From assembly GCA_964537555.1 (NCBI GenBank), contig CAZIAD010000005.1, positions 1-64,000 on the forward strand: a stretch of DNA of 64,000 nt, read 5' to 3'. Positions 1 to 9,743 of this stretch are shown here, one piece after another. A program made the position numbers and the translations under genes. The notes below the pieces were generated by a model. It saw nothing but the letters and a program-made list of their open reading frames with translations. It searched no databases and had not been told where the DNA came from. This DNA comes from CAYRWR01 sp964537555. GTDB lineage: Bacteria > Spirochaetota > Brevinematia > Brevinematales > CAYRWR01. Each line of letters opens with the position of its first letter. Position 1 is the first letter of the stretch.

Positions 1-1405
1 GATGTATCATTTCATCCAGATTTTTATAAAACTTAACTTGCACAGGTTCACCATCTGTTTCTTTATTAAACTTCATTTTAGACAGATCTTCACCTACAAT
101 CTTATTAAAAGTCATAGCTATTGATCTCGTGTTTCTACAGTTTGTTTTCAAATCCACCCTGGGTACCCGATATCCATAAACCTCTTTGAATTTATCATAT
201 ATCATTTCATTGCTAAAGGGCTGGCTTTTATCATCATGTACATTCTGATAATCAGCATCACAGAAAATGTTCCATTTTCCCTCAGTAAAACCACCTTTTA
301 GAAGTTCATTTAGGACATATATATTATCCTCATCCTTAAGTATATCCTGTGCTTCATCAAGGATTATCCTGTCAAATAAAGGATAATGCCCCTCTGATAA
401 TTTCTGCATAACAATATTTTGAATCTCACCTTTATAATAGCCTCCACTTTTTTTACTATTTGAATTACTATCGAATTCCTTTATGAGGAAAGAATAGAAC
501 CTACCAACAACGATACGATCACCGAGAATTTCCTGTTTAAATCTGGATTTTAATTCTTCACCCAGCTCTTTGTTGAAACAGCAGAAAAGGACTCTTTCAG
601 GATTTTTCCCTGAAATTGCATTATGGGCAATTTCTTCAGCAAGTATCGTTTTACCAGTTCCAGCTCCCCCAAATACCATATACCCTGGATTTCTCTCCAT
701 ACCATCTATGACATCTTTTTGATCCTCTGTAAAGGTTAGTATTTTTTGATCCTCTGACCTGATCCTGGAATTTAGCTTAATTGGAATATCAAACTGTGGC
801 CTCAGCTGTCTGACAATTTCTTTGATTATTTTTGAATCAGGAATCACATGGAATGTTCCTTTCTCTGAAAGATATTGCCTGGTTTTTCCAGCCAACTGTA
901 TAATAAATTCTCTGATTGGTGTATCTATATCCCTTTGATTTCTAATCTGCCAAGGGAACACATCTGGAAGTGATTGCTCAAAATCAATATCAGAAAATAT
1001 GACACCGGAACCCATCAATACATTTTCCAGGTCTTTTAACTCAGATCCCTGACTACTTAGATATTTCTGAAGAGCGTAGATACCATTACGTGCTTGTTGA
1101 AACGGACTTTTATCACTGACATCAACCACTTGATCAAAACGATTTCTGTATTCCCATTTACCATTTGGAAGAATTTTTACACTTCCTGATTTGGCTTCAA
1201 TGAAGAAGACACCTTTATCCGGTACCAGAACGATAAAATCAATTTCTCCATAGGGTTTTCTTGGAATGTCTTTAGTTTCCAAAGAGTGTATTACTGTCCA
1301 GTCTTTTGTTATACCATCTCTTTTAAAATTATTATAAATGAGCTTCTCAGACTTACTTCCATGGAAATAGCTATCATTATCATAATTCGGTATCATCCTG
1401 GCCAT
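1..1405 (-). CDS. NERD-domain superfamily 1 DNA helicase (partial, C-terminus beyond left edge)
   Basis: The reading frame is open from an ATG at 1405 to the window edge, about 468 codons, so the C-terminus is missing. Residues about 15-75 look like a NERD (nuclease-related) domain: GEIDFIVL followed by VFFIEAKSG gives the D...E-x-K core of a PD-(D/E)XK-like fold. Further on GGAGTGKT is a Walker A (about residue 248) and LDEAQD a Walker B of the UvrD/DUF2075-like SF1 helicases. NERD-helicase fusions are known in bacteria and often sit near mobile or defence genes. It is the last visible gene of the minus-strand operon, starting 14 bases after the cyclotransferase-like gene ends. Role in DNA processing is inferred. 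Confidence 0.85.
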   Translation of the reverse strand, partial: MARMIPNYDNDSYFHGSKSEKLIYNNFKRDGITKDWTVIHSLETKDIPRKPYGEIDFIVLVPDKGVFFIEAKSGSVKILPNGKWEYRNRFDQVVDVSDKSPFQQARNGIYALQKYLSSQGSELKDLENVLMGSGVIFSDIDFEQSLPDVFPWQIRNQRDIDTPIREFIIQLAGKTRQYLSEKGTFHVIPDSKIIKEIVRQLRPQFDIPIKLNSRIRSEDQKILTFTEDQKDVIDGMERNPGYMVFGGAGTGKTILAEEIAHNAISGKNPERVLFCCFNKELGEELKSRFKQEILGDRIVVGRFYSFLIKEFDSNSNSKKSGGYYKGEIQNIVMQKLSEGHYPLFDRIILDEAQDILKDEDNIYVLNELLKGGFTEGKWNIFCDADYQNVHDDKSQPFSNEMIYDKFKEVYGYRVPRVDLKTNCRNTRSIAMTFNKIVGEDLSKMKFNKETDGEPVQVKFYKNLDEMIH

Positions 1406-1419
1406 AATACTCTCCTTCT

Positions 1420-1860
1420 TTATGTCCTTCCCTCTATAATCCTATTCAACTCTTCAAAGTATTCTTCCGGTAGCCCATGATACTCAGCACCTTCTTTGAT
1501 ATTCTGAATATATCGAGGGTCAACCTTCTGTTGATTATCTGGTAGATCTGCAATAAATACCTGTGCATTCCCCAGATTATTTCCCTGAGCATCCTGAACA
1601 ATCAAACCTATCTGATAGTAACCTACCTCATACCTGGCTATCTTCTCAATATCTTCTTCTGTCATCTCATATATTACTCCCCAGGCTTTGGCACCTGGTA
1701 CGGACAGAATATTGGCGCACATAAATCCACCTCGGCAAGGTTTATTGAATACCAATCGGTAATCCTGAATGAAACCACATTGAGCCTTTTCAGGTATATA
1801 TCCTATTCGCTCTATTAGAGTACCAGGCTTCATATTGTTCCCATAGGCAAAATATTTCAT
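1420..1860 (-). CDS. Gamma-glutamylcyclotransferase (AIG2/GGCT)-like protein
   Basis: A 146-residue protein. It opens with YFAYGNNM, the substrate-loop signature of the gamma-glutamylcyclotransferase fold, and has a candidate catalytic glutamate at E78 in ARYEVGYY. Family members cyclise gamma-glutamyl groups to 5-oxoproline; the substrate here cannot be read from sequence. I chose the ATG at 1860 because it overlaps the TGA of the preceding gene (ATGA) and puts the YGNNM motif at the usual distance from the N-terminus; an upstream in-frame start at 1875 would add five residues. Its place inside a helicase/methylase/HEPN operon is unusual for a housekeeping enzyme and suggests a modifying or accessory role. 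Confidence 0.8.
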   Translation of the reverse strand: MKYFAYGNNMKPGTLIERIGYIPEKAQCGFIQDYRLVFNKPCRGGFMCANILSVPGAKAWGVIYEMTEEDIEKIARYEVGYYQIGLIVQDAQGNNLGNAQVFIADLPDNQQKVDPRYIQNIKEGAEYHGLPEEYFEELNRIIEGRT

Positions 1861-2498
1861 TCTTCTATCTCGCATAGATCATCCATCTTACGAATGAAAT
1901 TACTTCTTATTTCCCTCTCTGAACCAGTAATAAGTATTTCAGTATAAGAATCTACAAATTGAATCAAAGCATTATAGAATGAATCCCGTTCCACTACCAT
2001 CAGCCCCTCATCTTCATCTCTTCTGATAATCTCTTTTCTTCCTCGGTTTCTAATCACCCACTGATGCTTAGTTCTTGCTTCATGCAGCAAACCGCATCTG
2101 ACATAGTTATAGAAACTCTCAGCTTGTGTCTTTGAGAAGTATTTGTTAAATGGTACAACTTTACTCAGGAAAGTTTTATAGAGGTTACTACTACTTTTAT
2201 AGTGGAAGTCATCAACCAGAGAATCTGAAGTAACATAGATCTTCCCGTAATAGAAGGCGGCCAGGAACTCAAGTAGCATACAGGACAGGGCTACCACAGA
2301 AAATCCTTCTCCCTTTCCATCACCTGCCTTAATAATGGAGTCAATAGGTTCAAGATAACGGCTATTAACTCTAAGTTTGAATATTTCTACTGCTTTTTGC
2401 CAGGCATCAGTTGCCTGGTTACTACCTATCTCTGATTTTAGATCCAGCCAATCCTGAACTGTGTATTCTCCTGCTATCTTGACTGTACTTTTTAGCAT
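1857..2498 (-). CDS. HEPN-motif protein, second of a tandem pair
   Basis: A 213-residue, largely helical protein. It contains RCGLLHEA at about residues 134-141, an R-x4-H arrangement typical of HEPN-fold RNases and of the toxin half of many HEPN modules. No partner domain is fused. The ATG at 2498 follows an AGGTGG-type ribosome binding site and starts just after the previous stop; a GTG at 2510 is the alternative and would overlap the upstream gene. Its end overlaps the cyclotransferase-like start by ATGA. RNase activity is inferred from the motif alone; it could also be a non-catalytic helical scaffold. The rest of the sequence matches no family I recognise. Confidence 0.75.
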   Translation of the reverse strand: MLKSTVKIAGEYTVQDWLDLKSEIGSNQATDAWQKAVEIFKLRVNSRYLEPIDSIIKAGDGKGEGFSVVALSCMLLEFLAAFYYGKIYVTSDSLVDDFHYKSSSNLYKTFLSKVVPFNKYFSKTQAESFYNYVRCGLLHEARTKHQWVIRNRGRKEIIRRDEDEGLMVVERDSFYNALIQFVDSYTEILITGSEREIRSNFIRKMDDLCEIEE

Positions 2499-2503
2499 TA
2501 CAA

Positions 2504-3160
2504 TCACCACCTGTTACGTGGAGTAGATGTGCTGGCACTGGCGATGACGGTGTATACTTTTACGTCATCTGTGTTTATTGGATATTCCTGCTGACGGATC
2601 AGAGGATTGGATTTATGGGCCAAGACTGCGTTTTCTATTAGCTTTTCACTATTCTTCAAATCAATTAAATACTGCTCATATGCTTTCTTTATATCATCAA
2701 GGAATCGAGTAATATTGATGACAAGTTTGCCTTCCTTAAGATCCAGATGACCCAATTCTTCAACCTCTGATAAAACGAATCCCTGCTCAGAATAATTGTG
2801 AACTAATTTACTTCGGAATAATTCATAAAATTTCTTGCCATGATAACTGGGTAAATAACTCTCCAGGTAATCTTCAAACACATTATGTTGAGAAGATTTA
2901 TTTTGACAATATGTGGACAGTAGATCTATAAAAGAACAGCATTGCTGAAACACACCCAGTCTTCCCCCTCCCTGAAAGCACTTTAGGATATCCTGGAAAT
3001 ACATATCAAGACAGGATTCAATATGTGACAAGAAGTAAATGATATGATTACTGATTACCCCATCTTTTTCTACAGATGAAGTATCTCTGTTTTCAGCGGT
3101 ATAGTTTTCTTCAGCCCATGTTTTCAGATATTCCATAGACTTAAGACTTAATCTAATCAT
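2504..3160 (-). CDS. HEPN-motif protein, first of a tandem pair
   Basis: A 218-residue protein. LFRSKLVHNYSE places an R-x4-H motif at residues 116-121, in a mainly helical protein, which again fits the HEPN fold. It shares no obvious sequence with the adjacent HEPN-like protein beyond the motif, so the two are either old paralogues or independent members. The ATG at 3160 shares one base with the TAA of the methyltransferase gene (TAATG), so translational coupling is likely. The C-terminal stretch is rich in Ser/Thr and looks disordered. Possible roles are an RNA-cleaving effector or a HEPN-type partner of one. Confidence 0.75.
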   Translation of the reverse strand: MIRLSLKSMEYLKTWAEENYTAENRDTSSVEKDGVISNHIIYFLSHIESCLDMYFQDILKCFQGGGRLGVFQQCCSFIDLLSTYCQNKSSQHNVFEDYLESYLPSYHGKKFYELFRSKLVHNYSEQGFVLSEVEELGHLDLKEGKLVINITRFLDDIKKAYEQYLIDLKNSEKLIENAVLAHKSNPLIRQQEYPINTDDVKVYTVIASASTSTPRNRW

Positions 3161-6100
3161 TAGAACAACTCCTGTTCATCAGATTCCTTCTCAGTTTTCG
3201 ACTTACTTGTACTCTTCTTTACATCCAAAAATCCTGACTTTTCTTCTTCCTCATGTCTTTCATGATTTAGAAGTAGCAATCTTTTTAGTATTTCTTTTTG
3301 AGCATCAGGACAAATGGTAAAGCGTATATTGTCACTTTCTGGAAGAAAATCTAATTCAAAAAAATCATGATTCAAATCGATATCATCCCAACCATATTCT
3401 ACAAGCATTTGTTCATCCATTTTAATATATAATTCATGTGTAATTTGAATGTCTTTTTTTAATTGTTCTAAATCTGCTTCATTATTAACTATAGAGGATG
3501 ATTTCTCTAAACTGATCTCTGATAAATGAAAAATATTAAAGAAATTTGTTAAACCAATGTCATAAGTAACCATCACCCTACTGCGTTCCTGATAGAAATG
3601 CTCACCTAGTTCTAACAATTTTAAGCTGTTTTGTATTGAATTAGGGAAAGGATAGCTTTCAAAGACAGTGGAAGGAGTATACCTCAAATCAGTTTTCATA
3701 GTTGATCCATATTTATAACACCAATGAAAATGAAAAGAAGATTGTAATCCTGCAAAATATTCATAGGTTTCAAACCCAAAAACAACACACATCATTGAAA
3801 AAATCATCTCGTTTGGTTCAAAGCAAAAAGATAATGATTTACTAGTTTGTGCAACAACAAGGACTCTGTTTAAATCTTTGATTGTGTTATAAAGATTTAC
3901 TGCTCTTCTTCCATATTGCCACCACTTATCTCTATAACCTTTATCTTTTAATATTAGCCTTTCTGGTTTTACTTTTTTTTCAACTATCTTGAAACATTCT
4001 GGAAATTTTTTCCTACAAAATTCTTCTTTCCAATCAAAAAAATTGATTACATATCTAGAAGGCTCTTGCTTAGGGTGCTTATTTAAATCATCTCCATTCA
4101 GATAAGGAAATATTACATTAATATTTTTTTCATCTTTAAGTAGTTTTATACCTTCTTCATGACTTAATATAAATCCCGTACCAAGCACCACACTACCAAT
4201 GAAACACTTGTTCTTGTTTTCCTTTAATTTATATGGATTTTCTATTATCTCAGAATCATCCAGATATGATGATATAGTATTTACTTGTATATTATTTAGA
4301 TATTTTTCCTTCTTATAATTTCCCTTCATAATTGTAACAATGGAAATGAATACAGCAGCTAATCCCGGCCAGGGCATTGTTTTTATGGCTTGCACAATGT
4401 CACCACCATTTTTAATAATTACTTCTAAAGAGACTTTTCTGGTATCTCCTTGAGCAATTGTATTTGTTGATATAAAACTCACAAATCCATCTAGTCTGAG
4501 AATTTCAAATGCCCTTCTAAAGAAATATCCTGCGAGGTCAGAAGACCCCTTTTCTTTAAATATTCCTTTAATCCAACTTAAATATTCATCTCCGTAATTT
4601 GTACTAATCTTTTTACCACCTAAAAAGGGTGGGTTTCCTAAAATAGTATCAAAACCTCCAACTGAGAATACTTCTGGAAAAGCTAGAAACCAGTGAAAGA
4701 AATTTTTCTTTATAGAAATCACTTGAATACCTGAATATTTTCTTCCAGGTTGTACCGATGAACCTTCCATAAACTCTCGATAATCACCATGGTGCCACAG
4801 GTAAGGTTTATGCTCTTCATCCTTAGGAATAAAAAACATACCAGTACGAATATTTGCCAGGGCTTCCAGTTTCCCAAAATGATCTGTCTGGATGACCTTC
4901 TCATACGCTTGTTTTTTCTTTTCTATCTCATCTGGATTGGTCTCCGGCATTGCTTGAACTTTCATAAATGATTCGCCCAGGCTGGACTCCTGTTGTTTCA
5001 CTTGCTGGCTGAATAAGCCAGTCATTGTCTTGCTCTTACGTTCCTGCTTATTACTGGCTGCATAGATCTTCCGGATCTCAGTATTCTCCTGGCCTGGGAG
5101 CTGATTGAAAGCTTCATCCGGAATTCCATCCATCAGATCCTCAATCCGAGCCACACCTACAATGGAATCACCACATTTGATGCGATGATCCAGGAAGTGC
5201 AGAGGTTCACCCGGATTATGGGCTTCCAGCCATAGTGCTACCTTACACAGATCGACCGCCAGAGGATTCTTGTCCACTCCATAGATACAGTTCTGAATGG
5301 CATCTCTGATACCTGCCCGATAGGATCTGGGGTTAGGCTGATCTTCTCCGGTACGAATCCTGGCCAATTCAAATCCGATCCTGCGGGCTGCGTTGAGCAG
5401 GATATGGCCGCTACCACAGGCAGGATCACAGACATTAAGTGATAAGATAGCCTGTTCCGGGTCATCCTCTTTTTTCTTATCCTCAATAAGATGATCCAGT
5501 GAATGCTTTATTAGTGGAGCTACCAGCTCGTCCGGTGTGTAGTGAGAACCTGATCGTGATCGGGCATCACCTTCGATAAAGCCAAATATATACTTTGATC
5601 CCTGAGTGGAAATATTCGCATCATATTCCAGAAGTCCTTCATATACACTTCCGAATTCTTCCACATTTAAGGCAGCATAATTGATGCGCATTTTCTGATG
5701 AGTCATAGGATTGATAAAGTATCCCAGATACTGAAAACACTTCAGTAAAGTTGCATTATCCAGGCTGCATTGACTCAAAACACCTATTGCCCCGGGTGCA
5801 AAGATCCCACCTGCTAATGGTGAAATATCCAGTTTTTGTCCATACTCAGAGGACTCAAACAAATGGAAAGTCTCAAGCAGTCCGATCCACAAATCAGAAT
5901 GCCTGGGATTATATGCAAATTTACTGGCTGATAATTCTCTTAATCTATTCATCCCGAAATATCTGTAATAAATATCCCGTTTCCTTCTATCACTCCCTTC
6001 CGGATAGATCAGGTTTCTTTCTTCAATCACAAACAAGAATAAGAGACGATATATCAATTTCAACATCAAGCCATAAACATCTGAAGATGCCAATCTTCCT

Positions 6101-6909
6101 TCACTGATCTGTTCTCTCAGTGATGTGTTTTCCTTATGTTGTAGGAATCCATTGGCAAAAGTCAGAATAGTGTCTTCTACTGCAAAAGATAATCCGGCGC
6201 GAATCCTGGTACCGGATTCCAGAGAATCCTGGTGGTAAGATTCGATCAGGCTCTCAGCACCTTCATTCTGATGCTGAGGCATTCGGGATGCATGAATAAG
6301 ACGATACATTATAGCAAAATCCGCGAAATGTCCTTCTTCCATCATCCTTTCCAGGTCGAAGCCTATGTAGGATAGTTTGGATAAACGGCTGGAGTCCCTT
6401 AACAGCCGTAATTCAAGTCCATTGGTAACAATCGCGTATAGATACTCTTCCTTAAGGTTGATATACTCCTGCACTAACGAATGAGGAGACAGTCGTGGGC
6501 CACCACCACTTCGTTTTTTATCCAGGCTGTCATTGAAACCCATTATATGGACCGGAAATCCATCCAGGTTTTCAGCCCGATGACTAATAGCATAACTATT
6601 TCCTTGTACAATCTCTGCCCGGGAAGTATCTACCTCATAACCAAGCATTCCCAGGAAAGGTATGATCCAGAATCTTCTGGTCTCGGAAGCTCCCGTACCG
6701 CTCTCACCCAACTTTTCCCTTTGATGCATGAGTATGAGATACTGATCCTGGGCATCACTCCAGGCCCGGGCTATTTCATCCTTCATCTTAACATAAGCAT
6801 CAAAACCAAAATCTTTTGGGGACTGCCCTCTCAAATCAGCTGATTCCAGCTTCTCCAAAATATCAGGTGAAAAAATTCCGCCTTCAATATGAATAGTTTC
6901 GAATTTCAT
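3160..6909 (-). CDS. Eco57I-type N6-adenine DNA methyltransferase, DrmMI/PglX-like
   Basis: A 1249-residue protein of the large class of N6-adenine DNA methyltransferases. Motif I (CDPACGSGHILL, about residue 493) binds S-adenosylmethionine, and NPPF (about residue 759) is the catalytic motif IV. The N-terminal 450 residues match the helper region of Eco57I/PglX proteins; I see no convincing PD-(D/E)XK triad, so a modification-only role is favoured over type IIG cleavage. The region after NPPF should hold the target recognition domain and is clearly more AT-rich than the first half. The start overlaps the stop of the SNF2 helicase gene (ATGA). In class 1 DISARM such an enzyme (DrmMI) marks self DNA. 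Confidence 0.92.
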   Translation of the reverse strand: MKFETIHIEGGIFSPDILEKLESADLRGQSPKDFGFDAYVKMKDEIARAWSDAQDQYLILMHQREKLGESGTGASETRRFWIIPFLGMLGYEVDTSRAEIVQGNSYAISHRAENLDGFPVHIMGFNDSLDKKRSGGGPRLSPHSLVQEYINLKEEYLYAIVTNGLELRLLRDSSRLSKLSYIGFDLERMMEEGHFADFAIMYRLIHASRMPQHQNEGAESLIESYHQDSLESGTRIRAGLSFAVEDTILTFANGFLQHKENTSLREQISEGRLASSDVYGLMLKLIYRLLFLFVIEERNLIYPEGSDRRKRDIYYRYFGMNRLRELSASKFAYNPRHSDLWIGLLETFHLFESSEYGQKLDISPLAGGIFAPGAIGVLSQCSLDNATLLKCFQYLGYFINPMTHQKMRINYAALNVEEFGSVYEGLLEYDANISTQGSKYIFGFIEGDARSRSGSHYTPDELVAPLIKHSLDHLIEDKKKEDDPEQAILSLNVCDPACGSGHILLNAARRIGFELARIRTGEDQPNPRSYRAGIRDAIQNCIYGVDKNPLAVDLCKVALWLEAHNPGEPLHFLDHRIKCGDSIVGVARIEDLMDGIPDEAFNQLPGQENTEIRKIYAASNKQERKSKTMTGLFSQQVKQQESSLGESFMKVQAMPETNPDEIEKKKQAYEKVIQTDHFGKLEALANIRTGMFFIPKDEEHKPYLWHHGDYREFMEGSSVQPGRKYSGIQVISIKKNFFHWFLAFPEVFSVGGFDTILGNPPFLGGKKISTNYGDEYLSWIKGIFKEKGSSDLAGYFFRRAFEILRLDGFVSFISTNTIAQGDTRKVSLEVIIKNGGDIVQAIKTMPWPGLAAVFISIVTIMKGNYKKEKYLNNIQVNTISSYLDDSEIIENPYKLKENKNKCFIGSVVLGTGFILSHEEGIKLLKDEKNINVIFPYLNGDDLNKHPKQEPSRYVINFFDWKEEFCRKKFPECFKIVEKKVKPERLILKDKGYRDKWWQYGRRAVNLYNTIKDLNRVLVVAQTSKSLSFCFEPNEMIFSMMCVVFGFETYEYFAGLQSSFHFHWCYKYGSTMKTDLRYTPSTVFESYPFPNSIQNSLKLLELGEHFYQERSRVMVTYDIGLTNFFNIFHLSEISLEKSSSIVNNEADLEQLKKDIQITHELYIKMDEQMLVEYGWDDIDLNHDFFELDFLPESDNIRFTICPDAQKEILKRLLLLNHERHEEEEKSGFLDVKKSTSKSKTEKESDEQELF

Positions 6910-9743
6910 GCTTCACCTCCCAGTGAAGGAAGAAGAATATATATCCCCAGGAGGTCCATGGGTAAAACCGGTTTTACTACTTCATACTGATTTCCCTGGA
7001 CAGCTTTACGAAATCTTTCATGAGCTGCCACCAGTTTTTCTGCTCTCTGCATTGCGATCTCATCCAGTATTCCCTGGTTATTGCTGATAATAACTAGTTC
7101 TTTTTCCAGGAAAGAGTTCTGAGATTGTGGACTCAGATTATCACTGGGTTTGACTGAAAACAACAACTTTGCTGGTTCTTGACCCACCATCAGATTAGTT
7201 TTTTCAAGACCTGATCTATAACCACAACAGATCATCTCTTCTGCCACAAGCTCTTTTCCTGTCTTTTTTTGCTTGATTACATTCCTGACACGGTACAGTA
7301 ACAGGGTAGTCTTCTCTATTACATCTTTAGTTCTAATGACTGCAGCCCTTGCCGGAAATACATCCTGACACTCAAGGGAATTTGAAAGTAATGTATGGCA
7401 CAATAATTCCACAAAAGGATGATTCCTTCCAATGTAGTGAAATCCCTCTGGAGTAGGAGATTCAAAACTGATTTTTACTTTCTCACCTTCCAGTTGGAGA
7501 GCATTCCTTAATATTTCTGGAATATTGGTGACTACGATCTCCCAGCCTTCACCATTGTGCCCTGTCTGTACACCAAACAGATCCATCATACTCCTGATAA
7601 CAAAATCTTGTACATCACTGGGTGTTCCAAGGGATTCATCAATTTGTTTAAGATCCTCCTCGATTTCTTCATCCTTGATGGCTCTTTGGGCAAAGATGCT
7701 CCGGGAAGCCTTTTCTCTTCCAGCTGCTTTTTCCAGTTCATGGGTGAATCTCTGTTTGGATTCTTTCTCCTCAGGCGACATCTCTTCTTCAAACAGGTAT
7801 AGTTCTTCATCGGTGATTCTGGATTTACCACGGGAAATCACACTCTGTAATATTGAATCAAGAAGGGACTGACTCTCTTCTGGGAAAGGGATACTGATAC
7901 CTGTATCACGGCGGATCTCTTTTACTTTTCGGAGAAGGATTTCAAGTACAGCTCCGTCAATAGGATTATCAGTTCCAAAAAGTAGAAATGTTTTTACTGT
8001 AGATTTTTCCTGCCCGAAACGGTCTACCCTGCCCTCTCTTTGTTCCAATCTGTTGGGATTCCAGGGGAGGTCATAGTGCATGACCGCGGTAAATTGTTCC
8101 TGCAGGTTAATCCCTTCAGATAGACAATCTGTAGCTACCAAAACCTTTCTTTCTGATACTTCCATCTGTTTTATACGCTCTTTCCTGATCTCATCAGGGT
8201 CTTCACTTGTAACAGTTTGGACAAGAATCTTATCCCCCAGTTCTTTCTCCAGAATCTCACCCAGGTAATTAGCTGTCGCAATAAAGCGGCAGAATATTAC
8301 AGGATTATACCCTTCTTTTAGCCACTGCCGAAGAATCTCCAGGGCCTTTGCTGCTTTACTGTCATTCTCAATACCATAGAGATTCTCGATCTCTTCTGAT
8401 AGACTCTTGATCTTCTTTCTTTCACTTTCAGTCCATTTAGCCTTTTTTGCTACGTCTGTAGGAATGAAATCTTTACTTAAACTATAGTCATCTTCCATAA
8501 TCGGATTTACAAAATTATCTTCGTCTATGACATCTACATCTTCCCCGGCTTTATATAACTTATTCTCCAACATCTGTTTTCCGGCGGCCGGGCTGGACAT
8601 AATACCGCGCATCAAAGTCAAGGCAGTCCAGGACCTGAATCTCTGCCTGTGCCCTGATTCCACCTGATCTGTCTTAGCCTGGAAGGCAAAATCAAATGCC
8701 TGGTTGTAAAAAAGCGCATAAGATGGGGAAAGGTTGTAGGGGATCTCTCCGGATTCTCTCTGAGGGAAAGGATTTTCCTGTCCTCCCCATTTAAGGATAT
8801 CCCCTCTTCTTCTCTGCACATAGTGACTTGCTAAATGTTTACGCTGTGTTTCACTGGAATTAGGAACATCCATCTCAGAAAACTCATCATGAAGCATTCC
8901 CAGCAGAGATCCGAATTGTCCGGATTTTCCACTGTGAGGAGTGGCTGAAAGCATAATAATAGACTGATCCGGTTTTGCGGCCAGGTCCTTTAGCAGGTTA
9001 TACCTTTGTTGCTGACTGGAATTCTGTCCGGCAGCATTTGAACATGAGTGAGCTTCATCTACTATGATCATTTCAGGACATTCATTGATAAATATCTGGC
9101 GTCTTTGATCGCTCTTGATATAATCAATAGAGATGATCTGATAAGGATAATACTGATATACACTCGTATCTCCGAATATCTGACGGTCCAGTCCCGCCTG
9201 AGTATTAGATCTGATGATAACAGCATCAATCCCAAACTTTGAACGCAGTTCCTGCTGCCATTGGTCACATAGATGCGGCAGTGCTATCACTGCAAAACGG
9301 GTAATAATCTTACGATCCAGAAATTCTTTGACGATCATCAGTGATTCTATTGTTTTACCTATTCCCACATCATCCGCAATGAATAGCCTCACCGGGTCTG
9401 GTTGTTTTAGCGCCATGATTAAAGGAACCATCTGGTAGGATCTGGGACGAAAACTTAACTTAGCCAGAGAGCGGAAGGGGCCTGCACCTTCCCGAAAACC
9501 AAGACGGGCAGCTTCAAACAGAAGCCTTGAAGAGCTGATATCACCAATACTTCTCTCCGTAGGAAGTGGAAAATGTGCTGGTTCGATTTTGTCATGAGGG
9601 TTTCTGAACGGTAGGTATATGCCTGTCATTTCTTCATCAGACCCACCAAGCGGTTTTAACAAAACCAGTTCGGGATCACCAGATGCTGTCACAATCCAGT
9701 CTCTTCCCCTGCATTTAACCATACTTCCTGTCTGATATTCCAT
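6906..9743 (-). CDS. SNF2-family DNA helicase/translocase, DrmD-like
   Basis: A 945-residue SF2 ATPase. DDVGIGKT (residues 124-131) is the Walker A in the DDVGIGKT form common to bacterial SNF2/RapA-like proteins, VDEAHS (from residue 228) is the DEAH box, SATPHSG is motif III and QREGRVDRFGQ (about residue 570) is motif VI. A C-terminal region of about 300 residues has no motif I can name. Proteins of this size and type occur as DrmD in class 1 DISARM beside a DrmMI methylase. The ATG at 9743 overlaps the TAA of the large helicase gene by one base. It probably translocates on DNA; substrate recognition is not readable. Confidence 0.92.
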   Translation of the reverse strand: MEYQTGSMVKCRGRDWIVTASGDPELVLLKPLGGSDEEMTGIYLPFRNPHDKIEPAHFPLPTERSIGDISSSRLLFEAARLGFREGAGPFRSLAKLSFRPRSYQMVPLIMALKQPDPVRLFIADDVGIGKTIESLMIVKEFLDRKIITRFAVIALPHLCDQWQQELRSKFGIDAVIIRSNTQAGLDRQIFGDTSVYQYYPYQIISIDYIKSDQRRQIFINECPEMIIVDEAHSCSNAAGQNSSQQQRYNLLKDLAAKPDQSIIMLSATPHSGKSGQFGSLLGMLHDEFSEMDVPNSSETQRKHLASHYVQRRRGDILKWGGQENPFPQRESGEIPYNLSPSYALFYNQAFDFAFQAKTDQVESGHRQRFRSWTALTLMRGIMSSPAAGKQMLENKLYKAGEDVDVIDEDNFVNPIMEDDYSLSKDFIPTDVAKKAKWTESERKKIKSLSEEIENLYGIENDSKAAKALEILRQWLKEGYNPVIFCRFIATANYLGEILEKELGDKILVQTVTSEDPDEIRKERIKQMEVSERKVLVATDCLSEGINLQEQFTAVMHYDLPWNPNRLEQREGRVDRFGQEKSTVKTFLLFGTDNPIDGAVLEILLRKVKEIRRDTGISIPFPEESQSLLDSILQSVISRGKSRITDEELYLFEEEMSPEEKESKQRFTHELEKAAGREKASRSIFAQRAIKDEEIEEDLKQIDESLGTPSDVQDFVIRSMMDLFGVQTGHNGEGWEIVVTNIPEILRNALQLEGEKVKISFESPTPEGFHYIGRNHPFVELLCHTLLSNSLECQDVFPARAAVIRTKDVIEKTTLLLYRVRNVIKQKKTGKELVAEEMICCGYRSGLEKTNLMVGQEPAKLLFSVKPSDNLSPQSQNSFLEKELVIISNNQGILDEIAMQRAEKLVAAHERFRKAVQGNQYEVVKPVLPMDLLGIYILLPSLGGEA

